From contig JAKJHU010000005.1 in assembly GCA_022316685.1 (NCBI GenBank), forward strand, positions 14,424,707-14,488,706: DNA of 64,000 nucleotides, read 5' to 3'. Position numbers and translations under genes: made by a program. How positions within the stretch are numbered: the first letter of the stretch is position 1; each line of letters opens with the position of its first letter. This stretch comes from Progne subis subis. Its lineage: Eukaryota > Chordata > Aves > Passeriformes > Hirundinidae. The notes under the pieces were generated by a model that saw nothing but the letters and a program-made list of their open reading frames with translations, was not told the DNA's origin and searched no databases. Shown piece by piece: positions 39,001 through 48,067 of the stretch.

Positions 39001-41570
39001 AGAAAGTATACTTCTAATAAAATAACCTGAATTATTTTATTTAAGTTATACAAAATACATACTACATTACACACATATTTACTAAGTTACACGCAAGATA
39101 GACACTGGACAACATCAAATTAACCTCAACCAATCTGCATTCTTACTTTTAGCATAAAATGCTGTAAATGCTACATGGCTGTTTTTAGAGAGGGGAAAAT
39201 AATCGTTGAAATATATCTGAGGGAATTGTGTCACATTAAACAATACCTTCTCCTAAATCTGCTCCCAACTCTAGCAACAAGGTATCATCTTACCTGAGGA
39301 AACCTAACTTGAAAGTTACTGTCTTAATTCAGCAGCTGCTCTGCACTGATAAAGCCTTACACCACGACTAGAGTCCCACTGAAGTTGACAACACAGTCTT
39401 GCTGCAAGATCAAAGTCCTCTGTGCTTCCACAATATTTTATTGCAAATCCACTATTTCCCTGTTTAACACCCCTCAAAACATTTTGCCATGCATATGCAA
39501 AACAGAGAGGGGGAAATTACAGACGGCAATTTTCCAGGAAACTACCGCCAGTGCATATTTTGAGATTATAATATTGAGCGCCTCTATTTTACTTTCCTCT
39601 TCCTATACAACTATTGCTGTATACTAACTACAAGTGGTTTTTAGCTCTGTCATCATTATTTGCAATGCCCTAAACAGTTTCCATGTGTTGAAAAACTGTC
39701 ATTGTCTTCTGCAACAAAGAAACGGGGTTTGCCCGTTTGCCTGTACCATAGACTATTCTGGCAATAACTGCTTTTTGGATGTATTTTGGAGCTTATTGTT
39801 GATTTTCTATCAGAAAGTTTTTCCCTGCTGTGCAAGACAACAGTAGTATTTCACATAAAACAGTATTTCTAGCCTTCTCAGTTGCAGTACAAAAGAAAAC
39901 GCATTGCAACACTTTTAACTAGAGAAGTTATTATCTATTTATTAAACAGAATTTTTACAAGTGAAACTCTACAATAATTAGTAGTTTTTACAGGGAAACA
40001 GAAAGTCACTTCAGCATTTATTCTTCGGCTGGATATGATAGTTCTCAAAAGAAATACTGGAAAAGACCACAGGATCAGATGATCTAACATAAGCAGAGAA
40101 AAGGAAAAAGGAGAAAACAACAAGGGTGATTCTCCTATGACACCAGAATAACGAGGCGGTTATACAGCTGAACTTGTCTGTGGTCCTGCAGTATCACTAA
40201 AATAGGAGACAACTGCCACAGTACAGGCTCCAAATCCTTTTACGTCTAGGACACGGACTTGAGAAGAGGAAGGGAAAGCGTCAGGAGCAGACATGAGAGA
40301 GACTAGAAGTACATTTAACAGAAGTTAATTGTATTCTAATACGAAAAATGGAAGCTCCGAATACAGAAAGTGTTGTCTCTCCGTCCTCTCAGGACTCGCA
40401 GACTTCAGGATGTACTAAAGTACAACGGCGAAGAAACGCCCGCCCAACACCTTCCCCGTTCAGCACGGGGACAGCACAAACCCTCAGCGAGCACAAGGGA
40501 GCGCCCAGCGCCGGGCAGCCACCGCAAAGCTCGGCTGTCACAAGCACGACTCCGCAACCCCGACAGCTCCTCTCCTGTCCCTGCGGTCCCAGCCCACCCC
40601 TTGGAGCGGAGCCACTCGGGACCCCTCCGAGGAGGGGGGAGGAGGGACTGCTGCCACACGCCCCTTTCACCCAACACCACCAGCCGCGGCCTCTTCCGCG
40701 CGGTTCCCAAAACCGGGCGGCTCCCGCTGCGTTGCTCAGCCCGGGCCTGAAAGACCGGAGGGCGCCCGCCGACACCACCAGTCCCGCCGCCCGGCAGCGC
40801 GAAGCGAAGACAGACGGACGCCGATCCCGGTGCGTGCGGGGGATCAGGGGCCCCCCGGCACTGCCGCCGCGGCCCCGCCTCAGCTCGCACAAGGCAGACG
40901 GGGACGAGGCGGCGGGAACGGGGCCGGAGAGGGGAGGACGCAGCAGCGAGTAGGGAACAACCTCCGGGACCGCCATCGGCGCCACCCCGCCCGCCGCATT
41001 GCCTCCCGCAACAACGGCCCGGCCCGCCCTGCGACACCGGCCGTCGCCCGGACACACACGCCTCAGCCCGAGCACCCGGGCTCGCACGGACACACCCCCG
41101 GCCGGACACAGAGGCACGCACATACAGACGCGGACGGACGGACAACACGGACGCAGGCGGCCGGGCGCCGGTGCCGCTCCCCGTGACAGTTGGCGGCGGG
41201 TCGGCCGGGCGCCCCGGGAGCGCGCGGTCGCTAACCGTCACAGGGCGGCCGGTAACGGCCACCCCGCAGCCCAGGGGCCCCGCCTGCCCGCGCCCCCGCC
41301 CCGGGACTCACTGCGGAGGTTGTGAATGAGCTCGGAGTGGCTGGCGCCGCCCGACTTCCAGGCCATCGCTAGGCACACTCTGCGGAGCAGGTACAGAGCC
41401 GCCTTCAGCGCCGCGACTGCGCACAGCAGCTTCCCGAGGAAGGACACAACCTCCAGCGCCGACACAGGCGCCGCCTCCTCGCCGCCTCCTCCCGCGGCCG
41501 CCGCCGCTGCGGCTGCCGCGCGCTCGCCGAGGGGAGGGGCCACGCGCCCACCGCCCCGCGCGCCCGACAT
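16111..41570 (-). CDS. PCMT1: PCMT1, protein-L-isoaspartate (D-aspartate) O-methyltransferase
   Basis: Cytosolic enzyme that uses S-adenosylmethionine to methylate the alpha-carboxyl of L-isoaspartyl (and D-aspartyl) residues, starting repair of aged proteins. Seven coding exons, all with GT/AG boundaries: 41570-41312, 29212-29108, 27964-27933, 26195-26091, 22844-22724, 17998-17913, 16290-16111. The lengths join in frame to 295 residues from the ATG at 41570, or 227 from the internal MAWKSGGAS start at 41366, the canonical human length. The methyltransferase fold shows motif [12 protein letters not shown] (exon 4), the post-I acidic segment [12 protein letters not shown] (exon 5), [14 protein letters not shown] (exon 6) and [15 protein letters not shown] (exon 7). 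ISAPHMHAYALE, part of the substrate site, spans exons 3 and 4. The protein ends QWSRWK; an alternative splice gives RDEL (see 7765-7777). The promoter is a CpG island. Orthology is very secure; which start codon dominates is not. Confidence 0.97.
16291..17912 (-). other. PCMT1 intron 6
   Basis: Intronic. Contains a low-complexity block at 17137-17238 with two C-run/A-run modules (C10 then A39, and A22 then G C7). No other feature was recognised. Confidence 0.85.
17137..17238. repeat. Paired poly-C/poly-A low-complexity block
   Basis: C10 (17137-17146) joins A39 (17147-17185). After a 23-base spacer come A22 (17209-17230), G, and C7 (17232-17238). The two homopolymer modules are arranged roughly as mirror images. 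This is a low-complexity region prone to assembly error. Confidence 0.85.
17913..17998 (-). CDS. PCMT1: PCMT1 exon 6
   Basis: Eighty-six bases between acceptor 'ttttcttgcag' and donor GTAAGC. Encodes [20 protein letters not shown] and AAAPVVPQA, including the motif II region of the SAM-dependent methyltransferase fold. Confidence 0.96.
18780..19980 (+). pseudogene. Possible decayed retrocopy of an unidentified gene
   Basis: Three successive plus-strand stretches read like protein but sit in different frames with intervening stops. They are 19076-19423 (116 codons without a stop and with no ATG start, including [17 protein letters not shown]), about 19420-19670, and 19726-19980 (84 codons, including [12 protein letters not shown] and [15 protein letters not shown], ending in TAA). 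This mix of coding-like segments with frameshifts inside an intron, antisense to PCMT1, is what an old processed pseudogene looks like. I could not identify a parent gene and the signal may be chance. Confidence 0.22.
21004..21080. repeat. A-rich/CAA/C18 low-complexity block
   Basis: A-runs interrupted by single G, then (CAA)n, then 18 C residues (21057-21074), then A6. The minus strand (PCMT1 sense) carries the G18 run. Confidence 0.9.
21352..21386 (+). other. Putative G-quadruplex sequence
   Basis: The plus strand carries five G-runs of 3-7 (G6, G5, G7, G3, G4) separated by short linkers. This fits the G3+N1-7 pattern for intramolecular quadruplexes. It lies in PCMT1 intron 5 on the strand opposite PCMT1 sense. 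Confidence 0.65.
22077..22103. repeat. T27 homopolymer
   Basis: An uninterrupted T run preceded by 'tccccccccaa'. Simple repeat within PCMT1 intron 5. Confidence 0.85.
22724..22844 (-). CDS. PCMT1: PCMT1 exon 5
   Basis: 121 bases between acceptor 'tttattccag' and donor GTGAGC. Encodes [20 protein letters not shown] followed by [20 protein letters not shown]. The GIDH segment is the post-I acidic motif that contacts the SAM ribose in this family. Confidence 0.97.
22845..26090 (-). other. PCMT1 intron 4
   Basis: Intronic. Contains T-runs near 25018-25040 and a (TA)n(CA)n microsatellite at 25604-25639. No coding or mobile element was recognised. Confidence 0.85.
25604..25639. repeat. (TA)n/(CA)n microsatellite
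   Basis: About ten TA units followed by CA units, then a T8 run. Located in PCMT1 intron 4. Confidence 0.85.
26091..26195 (-). CDS. PCMT1: PCMT1 exon 4 (SAM-binding motif I)
   Basis: Thirty-five codons between an acceptor ending TTAG and donor GTGAGT. Encodes [20 protein letters not shown] then [15 protein letters not shown]. The glycine-rich LDVGSGSG is motif I of class I methyltransferases, which binds S-adenosylmethionine. Confidence 0.97.
26196..27932 (-). other. PCMT1 intron 3
   Basis: Intronic. Holds a diverged antisense CR1 (27518-27825). A 126-codon plus-strand frame at 26517-26897 begins inside it but has no recognisable protein content or exon signals. Confidence 0.8.
27518..27825 (-). 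mobile_element. Ancient CR1-type LINE fragment, antisense
   Basis: The plus strand reads 'ggatctctggaaatcttctg' then 'tccagacctc', later 'aatcagaatttcctatgttg', 'catcctattactgtacatct' and 'ataggcagtt'. This is the order found in an old subfamily of avian CR1 3' ends, reversed relative to CR1 sense. Heavily diverged. Confidence 0.6.
27933..27964 (-). CDS. PCMT1: PCMT1 exon 3 (32 bp)
   Basis: A very small exon between 'gttttacag' and GTAAGC, encoding the end of a glycine codon then [10 protein letters not shown]. Phase matches both neighbours. The ISAPHMH segment belongs to the isoaspartyl substrate site. Confidence 0.95.
27965..29107 (-). other. PCMT1 intron 2
   Basis: Intronic. Its only notable content is a perfect 12-bp-arm hairpin at 28271-28300. 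Confidence 0.85.
28271..28300. repeat. Perfect 12-bp inverted repeat with 6-base loop
   Basis: Bases 28271-28282 are the exact reverse complement of 28289-28300, separated by six bases. One wobble pair and one further pair extend the stem. It lies within PCMT1 intron 2. Confidence 0.75.
29108..29212 (-). CDS. PCMT1: PCMT1 exon 2
   Basis: 105 bases between an acceptor ending 'ttatag' and donor GTAAGA. Encodes [20 protein letters not shown] then [14 protein letters not shown], nearly identical to the human protein in this segment. Confidence 0.97.
29358..29426 (+). mobile_element. CR1-type LINE 3' end, sense
   Basis: The plus strand reads 'ccatggcaggggttggacta', then 'catctttaaaggtcccttcc' and 'agcccaaacccttctgtgat'. 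This is the diagnostic 3' terminus of avian CR1 in sense orientation. The copy is truncated to about 70 bases. Confidence 0.8.
33201..33625 (-). mobile_element. CR1-type LINE fragment, antisense
   Basis: Starts 'aatcatagaatg' (reverse of the CR1 3' tail) and jumps, by an internal deletion, to 'gggggccccagagctgga', then 'ggtctcaccagagcagagct', 'gcactcgatcccactgtc' and 'aggaacaccactcatcactg'. These are antisense CR1 reverse-transcriptase and 3' region sequences. Open frames across it on either strand are remnants or shadows, not host genes. Confidence 0.85.
34289..34310. repeat. (TAA)n microsatellite
   Basis: Repeated TAA units, partly interrupted, within PCMT1 intron 1. Confidence 0.7.
41312..41570 (-). 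CDS. PCMT1: PCMT1 exon 1 with N-terminal extension
   Basis: From the ATG at 41570 the exon encodes MSGARGGG, a run of about nine alanines and four glycines, a hydrophobic stretch ([20 protein letters not shown] then [10 protein letters not shown]), and then the canonical [18 protein letters not shown]. It ends at donor GTGAGT (intron from 41311). The outer start is chosen because a longer human form begins similarly (MPGARSGG). The MAWK ATG at 41366 gives the classic 227-residue enzyme. The frame stays open upstream to 41657, so still earlier starts cannot be excluded but have no family support. Confidence 0.88.
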
Positions 41571-41614
41571 GCCCGGCCGCGGCCGCCGCCGCCGCTCCGC
41601 CGGCCGGCGCTGTT

Positions 41615-41636
41615 CCCCCCCACCCCCCCACCCCCC
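41615..41636 (-). other. G-rich quadruplex-prone run in PCMT1 5' leader/promoter
   Basis: On the minus strand the sequence is three G-runs (G6, G7, G6) separated by single T residues, about 45 bases upstream of the outer ATG. Splitting the long runs gives the four G-tracts needed for a quadruplex in DNA or in the 5'UTR. Confidence 0.6.
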
Positions 41637-42340
41637 GCGCATGCGCGTCCACCGCACCCAGGGCCGCGCGTGGGGAGATCCTCGCGCGCCGGGGCGGGGA
41701 TGCTCGGCAGCTGCTGCCTGGCCCGCGCGTTTTATTGCCGGGGCTCTGGATCCCGCGCTGGGCGGCGAGACCCCAGTCCTGCCCTCGCCTCAGAAAGGGC
41801 GGCGGGTCGGGACGGGTCTGGGGGCGCGGGTATGTGAACTCAGGATCTGTTAATGAATGAGATAGCGAAACGGCACCTCGGTGCGCACACGCTTTTGCCC
41901 CGGCCTTAGCCGCTCCTGTGACACAAGTCGGTACGCGCCGGGCACCGGAGAAAGGCGGTGGCGGTGCCGGCGAGCCCTATCGCGGTGGCCGCGCCGCCAG
42001 CTCCCGGCTCCGGCCCAGCGCGCGACCCGCCGCCCTTGCGACGGAGCCAATTAGCGGCGTCTCCCGGCGCGGTGTTTTGCATGGGGCGCGCTTATTGGCC
42101 GCGGCCAGCCCGCGCGGGCCAGGCCTACGTGTTGGAGGCTGCCATTGGCCAGGTGGCGCGGGAGCTGCGCGTCCCGTGTGCGTCCCGCGTGTGTCCACGG
42201 CAGGCCGCGGTGGGGACCGGCACCCGGGAAACAACGCGAGAATTGGAGCGGGGCGGAGGGACAGGCGGAGTTGGTGTAGCCGTGCGTCGGATGAACGCTG
42301 CCCAAGTAGCCGCGTTTCACCGGAGCATCTGCCGGTGCAA

Positions 42341-45300
42341 TGTCGATGACGTAGGACGGAGTTACAAATTAAAACTCCTTTTAAAAGGTGCGCAGGACAA
42401 TAGCTCAGAATTTAGTAAGTGCCGATGGGCCTTTATTCTATGCCAGCATAGGCCCATGATGAAGTAGCAATCGTAAGGGAAAAGCAGCACCTTCCTATCC
42501 TCCCAATAGCCTGTAACAGAACGAGGAAAACCAGGGAATTCCCTTTCTACCGTCATGCAGTATTTCTCCCTGCTCTGAATCTCCCTTGTGATTAATTTTT
42601 CTGCCAATATTCATTTGCCACCCTGTTATTTATACACGTTTCTATTGTTTAAAGGGAAAGCATGTACCATCTTTGCAATTTTGGGGGACCCGCTGTCAGT
42701 TCTGTGACTTCTGCATTTGTGCTGCCTTCTAGTCCCTGCAAATGAGCACATTGCAAATTCACACACCTAGGAATAGTTTAATAGCACTTCCTTTCTTAAC
42801 CAGTCACACTGGCACAGGCATTACATCTACATGGTATCAGACAGCAGGGCTTTCAGCTCTTGGCTTTTGAAACGTGAGAATAGTCATACATAACTATGGA
42901 TAGGTTGGTTCTATCCATAATATGTTGTGTAAACATTGGGGAAAATAAGGTGTCACCCAGCAGATGTAATTTCAAGTTTTATATTGTTTCTTAGAAGCAT
43001 TTCTGATACAAAGACACAGCCTAAAATGTCACCATGGGACGTAGATCTTCTGTGAGAAAGCCCATCTTGGCTGGGAGTGTTGAACCTGTTCCAGCTCCAC
43101 ACAACACATCTATTTCATCCAATCATTGCTGGTTCAGGCGAAGAGGTGCAGGTGGGAATCTGCTGCTCTACTTTGCAGTCAGTCCACAGCAAATCTGACA
43201 GTTGCTCAATGCGTATACCGGGTCCTATCCGTAGACTTCCCGTCTGATTCATTTAAGCCTGGAGACAGAGCCGCTGCTTCATTCTGTGTTCTCCGTCTAA
43301 CTTCTCCTAAGCATGATCTGGCAACTGCAGTCCTTGCAAGGCTCCCAGCCTGTCCCAGAATATAAAAGGTCTCCCTGTTACACCCAGTGGGCTGAGGGAG
43401 AAGGAAAGAAGCCATGGATTTAGAGGAATTCCCAAAGGGCAGCAAGTACAGAGAACAGACAGACATTGTAAAAGTACAGCACAGAAGTACTTAATTGTTT
43501 TAAATGCAAAAGACATTTTTTGTTGTCAGATGCAAGCAAACTGCAATGCTGTCACATAGAGAGGTTGCTGGCAAGAAAATAGCTGGCCCATGTTTAAAAG
43601 CATTCCTAAGGATACTTACCCCCTTGGGAAACAAAAAAACACAAAAGAAACCATTTTCATACAAACTGATGCTGCTTACCAGGACCAGCTTGAATTAGGC
43701 TCAGGCTTGTCACAGAGCGCCAAGAGCAAGCCTGAATTTCTCTTTTAGGAGTTTGCAGTCTTGCTCAGTTGCTTTCAGTCGAATGTACCTATTTGCCGTG
43801 TTCTTGACATGAATATTCAGAGAATTAAGTCTGGGCCTTCCTTAAGAATATCTGGGGTGTCTTGGATGGATACCAGGCATGTGTGAAAAAAACAGCATTT
43901 GGCTTGGCAGGCTTCCAGGAGCTCTAAAACAAGCCAAGTTGCCTTGAAGGGCCCTGGGAAACTAACATGCGCCAGTAATGGCAGAATGCACCCATTTATG
44001 CCGTAAACAAATATAGGAGTCCCTAACTCTTTCAGTTCCACGATCCCAGGCCATGAGTCCATTTTGAAAACCAATCTGGCACATCCATTGAGACTAAACT
44101 AAAAGCAACATAGACATTCTTTACTAGAGTAAAATACAAGCATAAATAAATAAATAAACACGTCTTCTGGCCATCATCCATCATTTGTGTGGAACCTCTC
44201 CATTTGCTCTGATACTCAGGATTTCTGTATCCTGCTCCCCGTCACTTGTCCAAACCAGTGTGAGCACCTTGGTCCCTGGATGCCCACTGTCAATTGCAGG
44301 CACCTCCATCTTCCACATGTCCATTTCCCTAGACTCTCCCGGGAGCTGCTGCATGGACAGTCCCCTTAGGAAAAAGGCACAGGAATGCCAGCAGCCAGGA
44401 GTGGGCCACCATATGAATGTTCTGACATGAAGATCCCACTAAATGTAAGCACATTCTTCCTGTGCTGCACATCCACCCACATCCCAATCCTCCAGCTGTA
44501 CTTATATACATTTATATATAAACCCCTCCAAGCTACTATTTCTGTTTCATTCCTTCCCTCCCACCTCATAAGCCCATTAGATTTTTTTAAATTCTTTGAA
44601 TTTAGAAAGAATTTGAAAAATTGCTTATCACTATCTGCTCCCATCTGCTTCTGCATACCACAAGCAGAAATTTCCTTGTGAAATGTTCCTGCTGTACATT
44701 TCCGCAGTTATGTCCCAAACCCTAGGCTAATTGGCTTATACACCTACGCTCCCTCCTCTTCTTGACTCCATTCTGTTTTTTAACTTAATCACTCTCCTTC
44801 ATCTCATTTCTGTCCCTATAAGCTCAAGCCAGTTTGGTGTGCACCTTCCTTTTGTATTAGCATTTCAGAAGTTTACATTATTTTGAACTCCACATCCATG
44901 TTTTACTAGCTCTGCACTCAAAGATGAGCTGAGGACTCAGTCACATCAGTGACTTTCCTCATTAGGGAGAAGCAGAAGTGGGGCCCCTTCACGACGGAAG
45001 GTCAACCTTCCAGATGAGACCTTCCAGATGAGACACCATCCCACAGCGTGTAAGCAAAGCAGAGCAGGGCTGGGGACAGAAGTGGTTTTGCCATCAAGCA
45101 GAGGGACAAGTGAGGCCCCAAGTCAAGCCAGCCACCAAGTTTGGGCAACACGGCTGAGTACAGGCCCTCCTACAACACAGCTCAGGCCAAGAGCAGGGTG
45201 CCCCAGCCCAGATGGGAAGCCCAGCCAAAGGCAAGACTTTTGAGTGCACTCAGGGCTGGGCCCTCTGCTGTTTCATCTGCTCTGCAGTACCCTGCACTGT

Positions 45301-46952
45301 AACTGTACTTCGTTCAGAATGAACTGGGCACAGATTCAGGAATTCTTACCAGCTGTAAACATTGTTTTGGCATCTTTAAACATTGTTCAATGATGATTGG
45401 AGGAAAGCAGATTATAAGCAAATCCAGTTCAGAATTAGCTTTATCCTGCTCTAGTACAACCACTGATCTACTAAGTGCCTTTTTTCTCAGGCTCCGTACC
45501 TGCTCTCAGAGACAGGCATCCTTTCAGTTTTCTTCCCTTTCACTCGCACTCCTAGCTTTAACCATATTTAAGGGTAATCCATGGATGTTCCTTGTTGTCT
45601 CAGCTGATATGTTTGGACCCAATGCTGAGAGTCAGCTTCATCTAGGCTTAACATCCTTTTTGAAATCCACAGAAGTACTAGATGAGGCGTATTTTCTCCT
45701 GGTGCTTACTTCTGCCTTTTATATACTTATTTAAAGCTGCCATTATACTGAAATTATATACTAACACAGTACACATCTTTCATAGGGATCAAGCACAGAG
45801 AATATATTTAAAGGTTTACAAAGCAGCCCTAAATCTATCACAGCTCTCACTTCCGTCATAAAACATGCTGCCAACATTTTCTTTAAAAAATGTAGGACAG
45901 GGAAGAAAAACTGTGACTCTTCTTTTCCTCTAAGTGAAAATCAGCCTGTACATCCAAGCTTACTTCCCTTAATACTTCCCAAATGCTTTTGAACAAGCAA
46001 TCCTGAGCAAAGAAATTAATAATCCAAAAGCACAAGGTAAAAAATATACACAGAAATCTCAAACTAACGAATAAAAATATTTGCCTTTTCAATAACCCCA
46101 AAGTGTTTTCTCTTCAGCTTTAGCTGTCTGGTCTGTAGCTGTATTCTGAGGCTGCCTATTGATATTTCTCACAAGTGTTATAAGAATTAGCTGAGGATGC
46201 CCTTGGAGTTGACAGTGACTTGCAGAACTGCTGTTAGCAGCTTAATAAAGGGTGCCAGAAGCATTTGCTACTGTAGAATGATAATGCTACTGTCATGTGC
46301 AACAAGGGTGTTTTAAGATATGCTTGCAGTATGGTAGACTACTATAGCATCCAGCTTTTGGAATATGCTTAGGTGTTGAATTCTGCTGAATGTAATCATG
46401 GGGAAAAAAAGTTAAATGAAGTTCAAAAGACATGTAAAGTACATAAAATATCACTGGCTTGGTATCACACCTGAGAGATTACAAAACAGCATAGCAGACT
46501 TGAGGAGGAACTCAAAAATGCTGTATGGAAAACTCCAACAGATGCCTTTAGCAGGAGAACTGCAGTAACACAGCAGAAACTTTCTCCAAGCCACTGTTAA
46601 GTCTATCTGACAAACTCTGAGACCTGGCAGCATTAGCTTTGGAAAAAAATGCAGCAGAAAACAAAGTTTTAAAAATCTTCATGAGAAAGTCTCTTACTGG
46701 ATTGCAGTGACTGGACCAATGGTCTCATCCTCTGAAATGACAATTGACAACACAATTGTGTCAGCCTTTAATTTTACAACTAACCTCTGAACTTTTTATT
46801 GCATAGTTGTTTAGGTCTCCAGTGAAATACTAGAAAGGAAGTACATGTGAGCTCCTCTTTGATTTAACATATCATTTGGGACAAAAAAAAAAAAAAAAAA
46901 AAAAGTTTATTTCTGCACAGGAAGGAATCTGTCAGAGCAAGGAGAAGTACAT
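42341..46952. other. Intergenic region between PCMT1 and NUP43
   Basis: About 4.6 kb of sequence without recognised exons. It contains a 14-bp tandem duplication (45007-45034) and an A-run near 46881-46903. Short open frames here are not supported by similarity or splice context. Confidence 0.65.
45007..45034. repeat. 14-bp tandem duplication
   Basis: The 14-base unit cttccagatgagac occurs twice in immediate succession. Intergenic. Confidence 0.85.
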
Positions 46953-47460
46953 TATCATGGTTTAACCCCAGGCAGCAAGTACCAGGCAAATATTTGGTCA
47001 CATAAGCCCCACAAACACCTTCAGCCCAGCCCAGGGGGAATGGGGAGCATAACTGGAATAAAACAAAGGTAAAAAACATGGGTTGAGATAAGAATAACTT
47101 ATCTTTTAATAATTTTAATAATTTAAATCAAAGAAGATTAAATAGCCTGTCCCTGAGCAGTAATTGGTCGCTCATGGCCAATGCCCCCCAGTTTATACAG
47201 TGCGTGTGATATTCTGTGGTATGGAATATCGCCCTGGCCAGTTTGGGTCAGCTGTCCTGGCCATGCTACCTCCTGGCTTCTTGGCCACCTGCTCATCTGC
47301 AGAGCGTGGACTGAAAAGATCTCGACTTGCGGTAAGCGCCACTGAGCAAGAAGTAACGCATCAGCGTGCTGTCAACATTATTCTCACATTAAATCCGAAA
47401 CACAGCGCTGTGGCCGCTACTCAGAAGAAAATTAACTCTGCCCCAGCTGAAAGCAGGGCA
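46953..47460 (+). mobile_element. Avian ERV-type solo LTR
   Basis: Begins 'tatcatggtttaacccca' (a decayed TGTCGTGGTTTAACCCC start) and ends 'agctgaaagcagggca'. It contains the family landmarks 'gtttatacag' followed by 'gatattctgtggtatggaat' and 'ggccagtttgggtcagctgt'. It is flanked by TACAT on the left and TACTT on the right, a 5-bp target-site duplication with one mismatch. This sequence family is common in bird genomes. No internal retroviral genes are present. The element ends about 490 bases upstream of the NUP43 start codon, at the edge of its CpG island. Confidence 0.8.
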
Positions 47461-47725
47461 TACTTAAAAGCACATCTAGACGAGAAATGCTTAGTCGTTG
47501 TGTAAGTCACTCATTTTGAGGAAACAGAAGTCGGTGCATGTCATGGAAAGGTGACCCACGGACACAGCGTTCCGGTGGACGAGGCCCAGCCGAGCAGACA
47601 GGTAACACAGCGGCACGATCGCTTCTTCCCGCATTTCTTTCTCTCCGGACCCGACCTGCAACCGACGCCGAGCCGATACGCGCCGGTGCAGCGGCTCGCA
47701 GGGGCCAGGCAGGACTCAGCCCTGC

Positions 47726-47750
47726 CCCGTCCCGTCCCGTCCCGTCCCGG
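47726..47750 (-). repeat. (CCCGT)4-5 pentamer; quadruplex-prone
   Basis: Four perfect CCCGT units plus one variant. The minus strand therefore has five G3 runs spaced by AC dinucleotides, an ideal short-loop quadruplex pattern. It lies about 200 bases upstream of the NUP43 ATG. Confidence 0.75.
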
Positions 47751-47947
47751 TAACCGCGGGCAGCTGGCGCCCACCGGCTCCTACAAACGGCGGGGCCGCC
47801 GCCGCCACCTCAGCGCCGCTGCCGGCACGGCCCGCGCCCCCGCGCCTCCGCGCCCCCGGCCTGTCCCTCCGCGCTCGCCGTCGCGCCGCAGCCAATCAGA
47901 GCGCGCGGCGCGGGGCGGGCGGGAGCGGGCGCGGGGCGGGCGCGGCC

Positions 47948-48067
47948 ATGGAGGACGTGAGCGCCAAGTTCGTGTCGCAGAAGATCAGCCGGACGCGCTG
48001 GCGGCCCCTGCCCGCCGCTGCGCTCCAGCCCCCCGACATCTTCGCCACCGGCTCCTGGGACAACGAG
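47948..48067 (+). CDS. NUP43: NUP43 exon 1
   Basis: Forty codons from ATG to donor GTACCG. Encodes MEDVSAKFVSQKISRTRWRP and PPDIFATGSWDNE, the opening of the first propeller blade. The ATG sits in 'cggccatgg', a favourable initiation context. Confidence 0.96.

Larger units (their letters stand above)
29213..41311 (-). other. PCMT1 intron 1
   Basis: A 12.1-kb first intron. It holds a sense CR1 end just inside its 3' side (29358-29426), an antisense CR1 fragment (33201-33625), homopolymer and (TAA)n runs, and at its 5' end about 1 kb of CpG island (40340-41311). Stop-poor frames of 201-285 codons in the GC-rich part are composition artefacts. Otherwise I see nothing specific. Confidence 0.8.
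40340..42340. promoter_or_regulatory. PCMT1 CpG-island promoter
   Basis: About 2 kb of CG-dense sequence that starts and stops abruptly against AT-rich flanks and covers PCMT1 exon 1. Upstream of the gene on its strand there are three CCAAT boxes (NF-Y type): CCAAT at 42047-42051 on plus, and ATTGG at 42094-42098 and 42144-42148. A CRE-like TGACGT occurs near 42346. No TATA box was seen. Such islands usually drive broad, housekeeping-type initiation. Divergent plus-strand initiation is possible but not shown. Confidence 0.8.

Noticed and set aside
40348..41262. Large overlapping open frames on both strands (201, 244 and 285 codons)
   Set aside because: They lie in CG-dense sequence with few stop codons, are R/G/P/A-rich, overlap each other on both strands and have no recognisable protein content. 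They are CpG-island artefacts within PCMT1 intron 1.
41958..42467. 169-codon plus-strand frame upstream of PCMT1
   Set aside because: GC-driven open frame in the promoter island with no family resemblance; at most it could be part of a divergent non-coding transcript.
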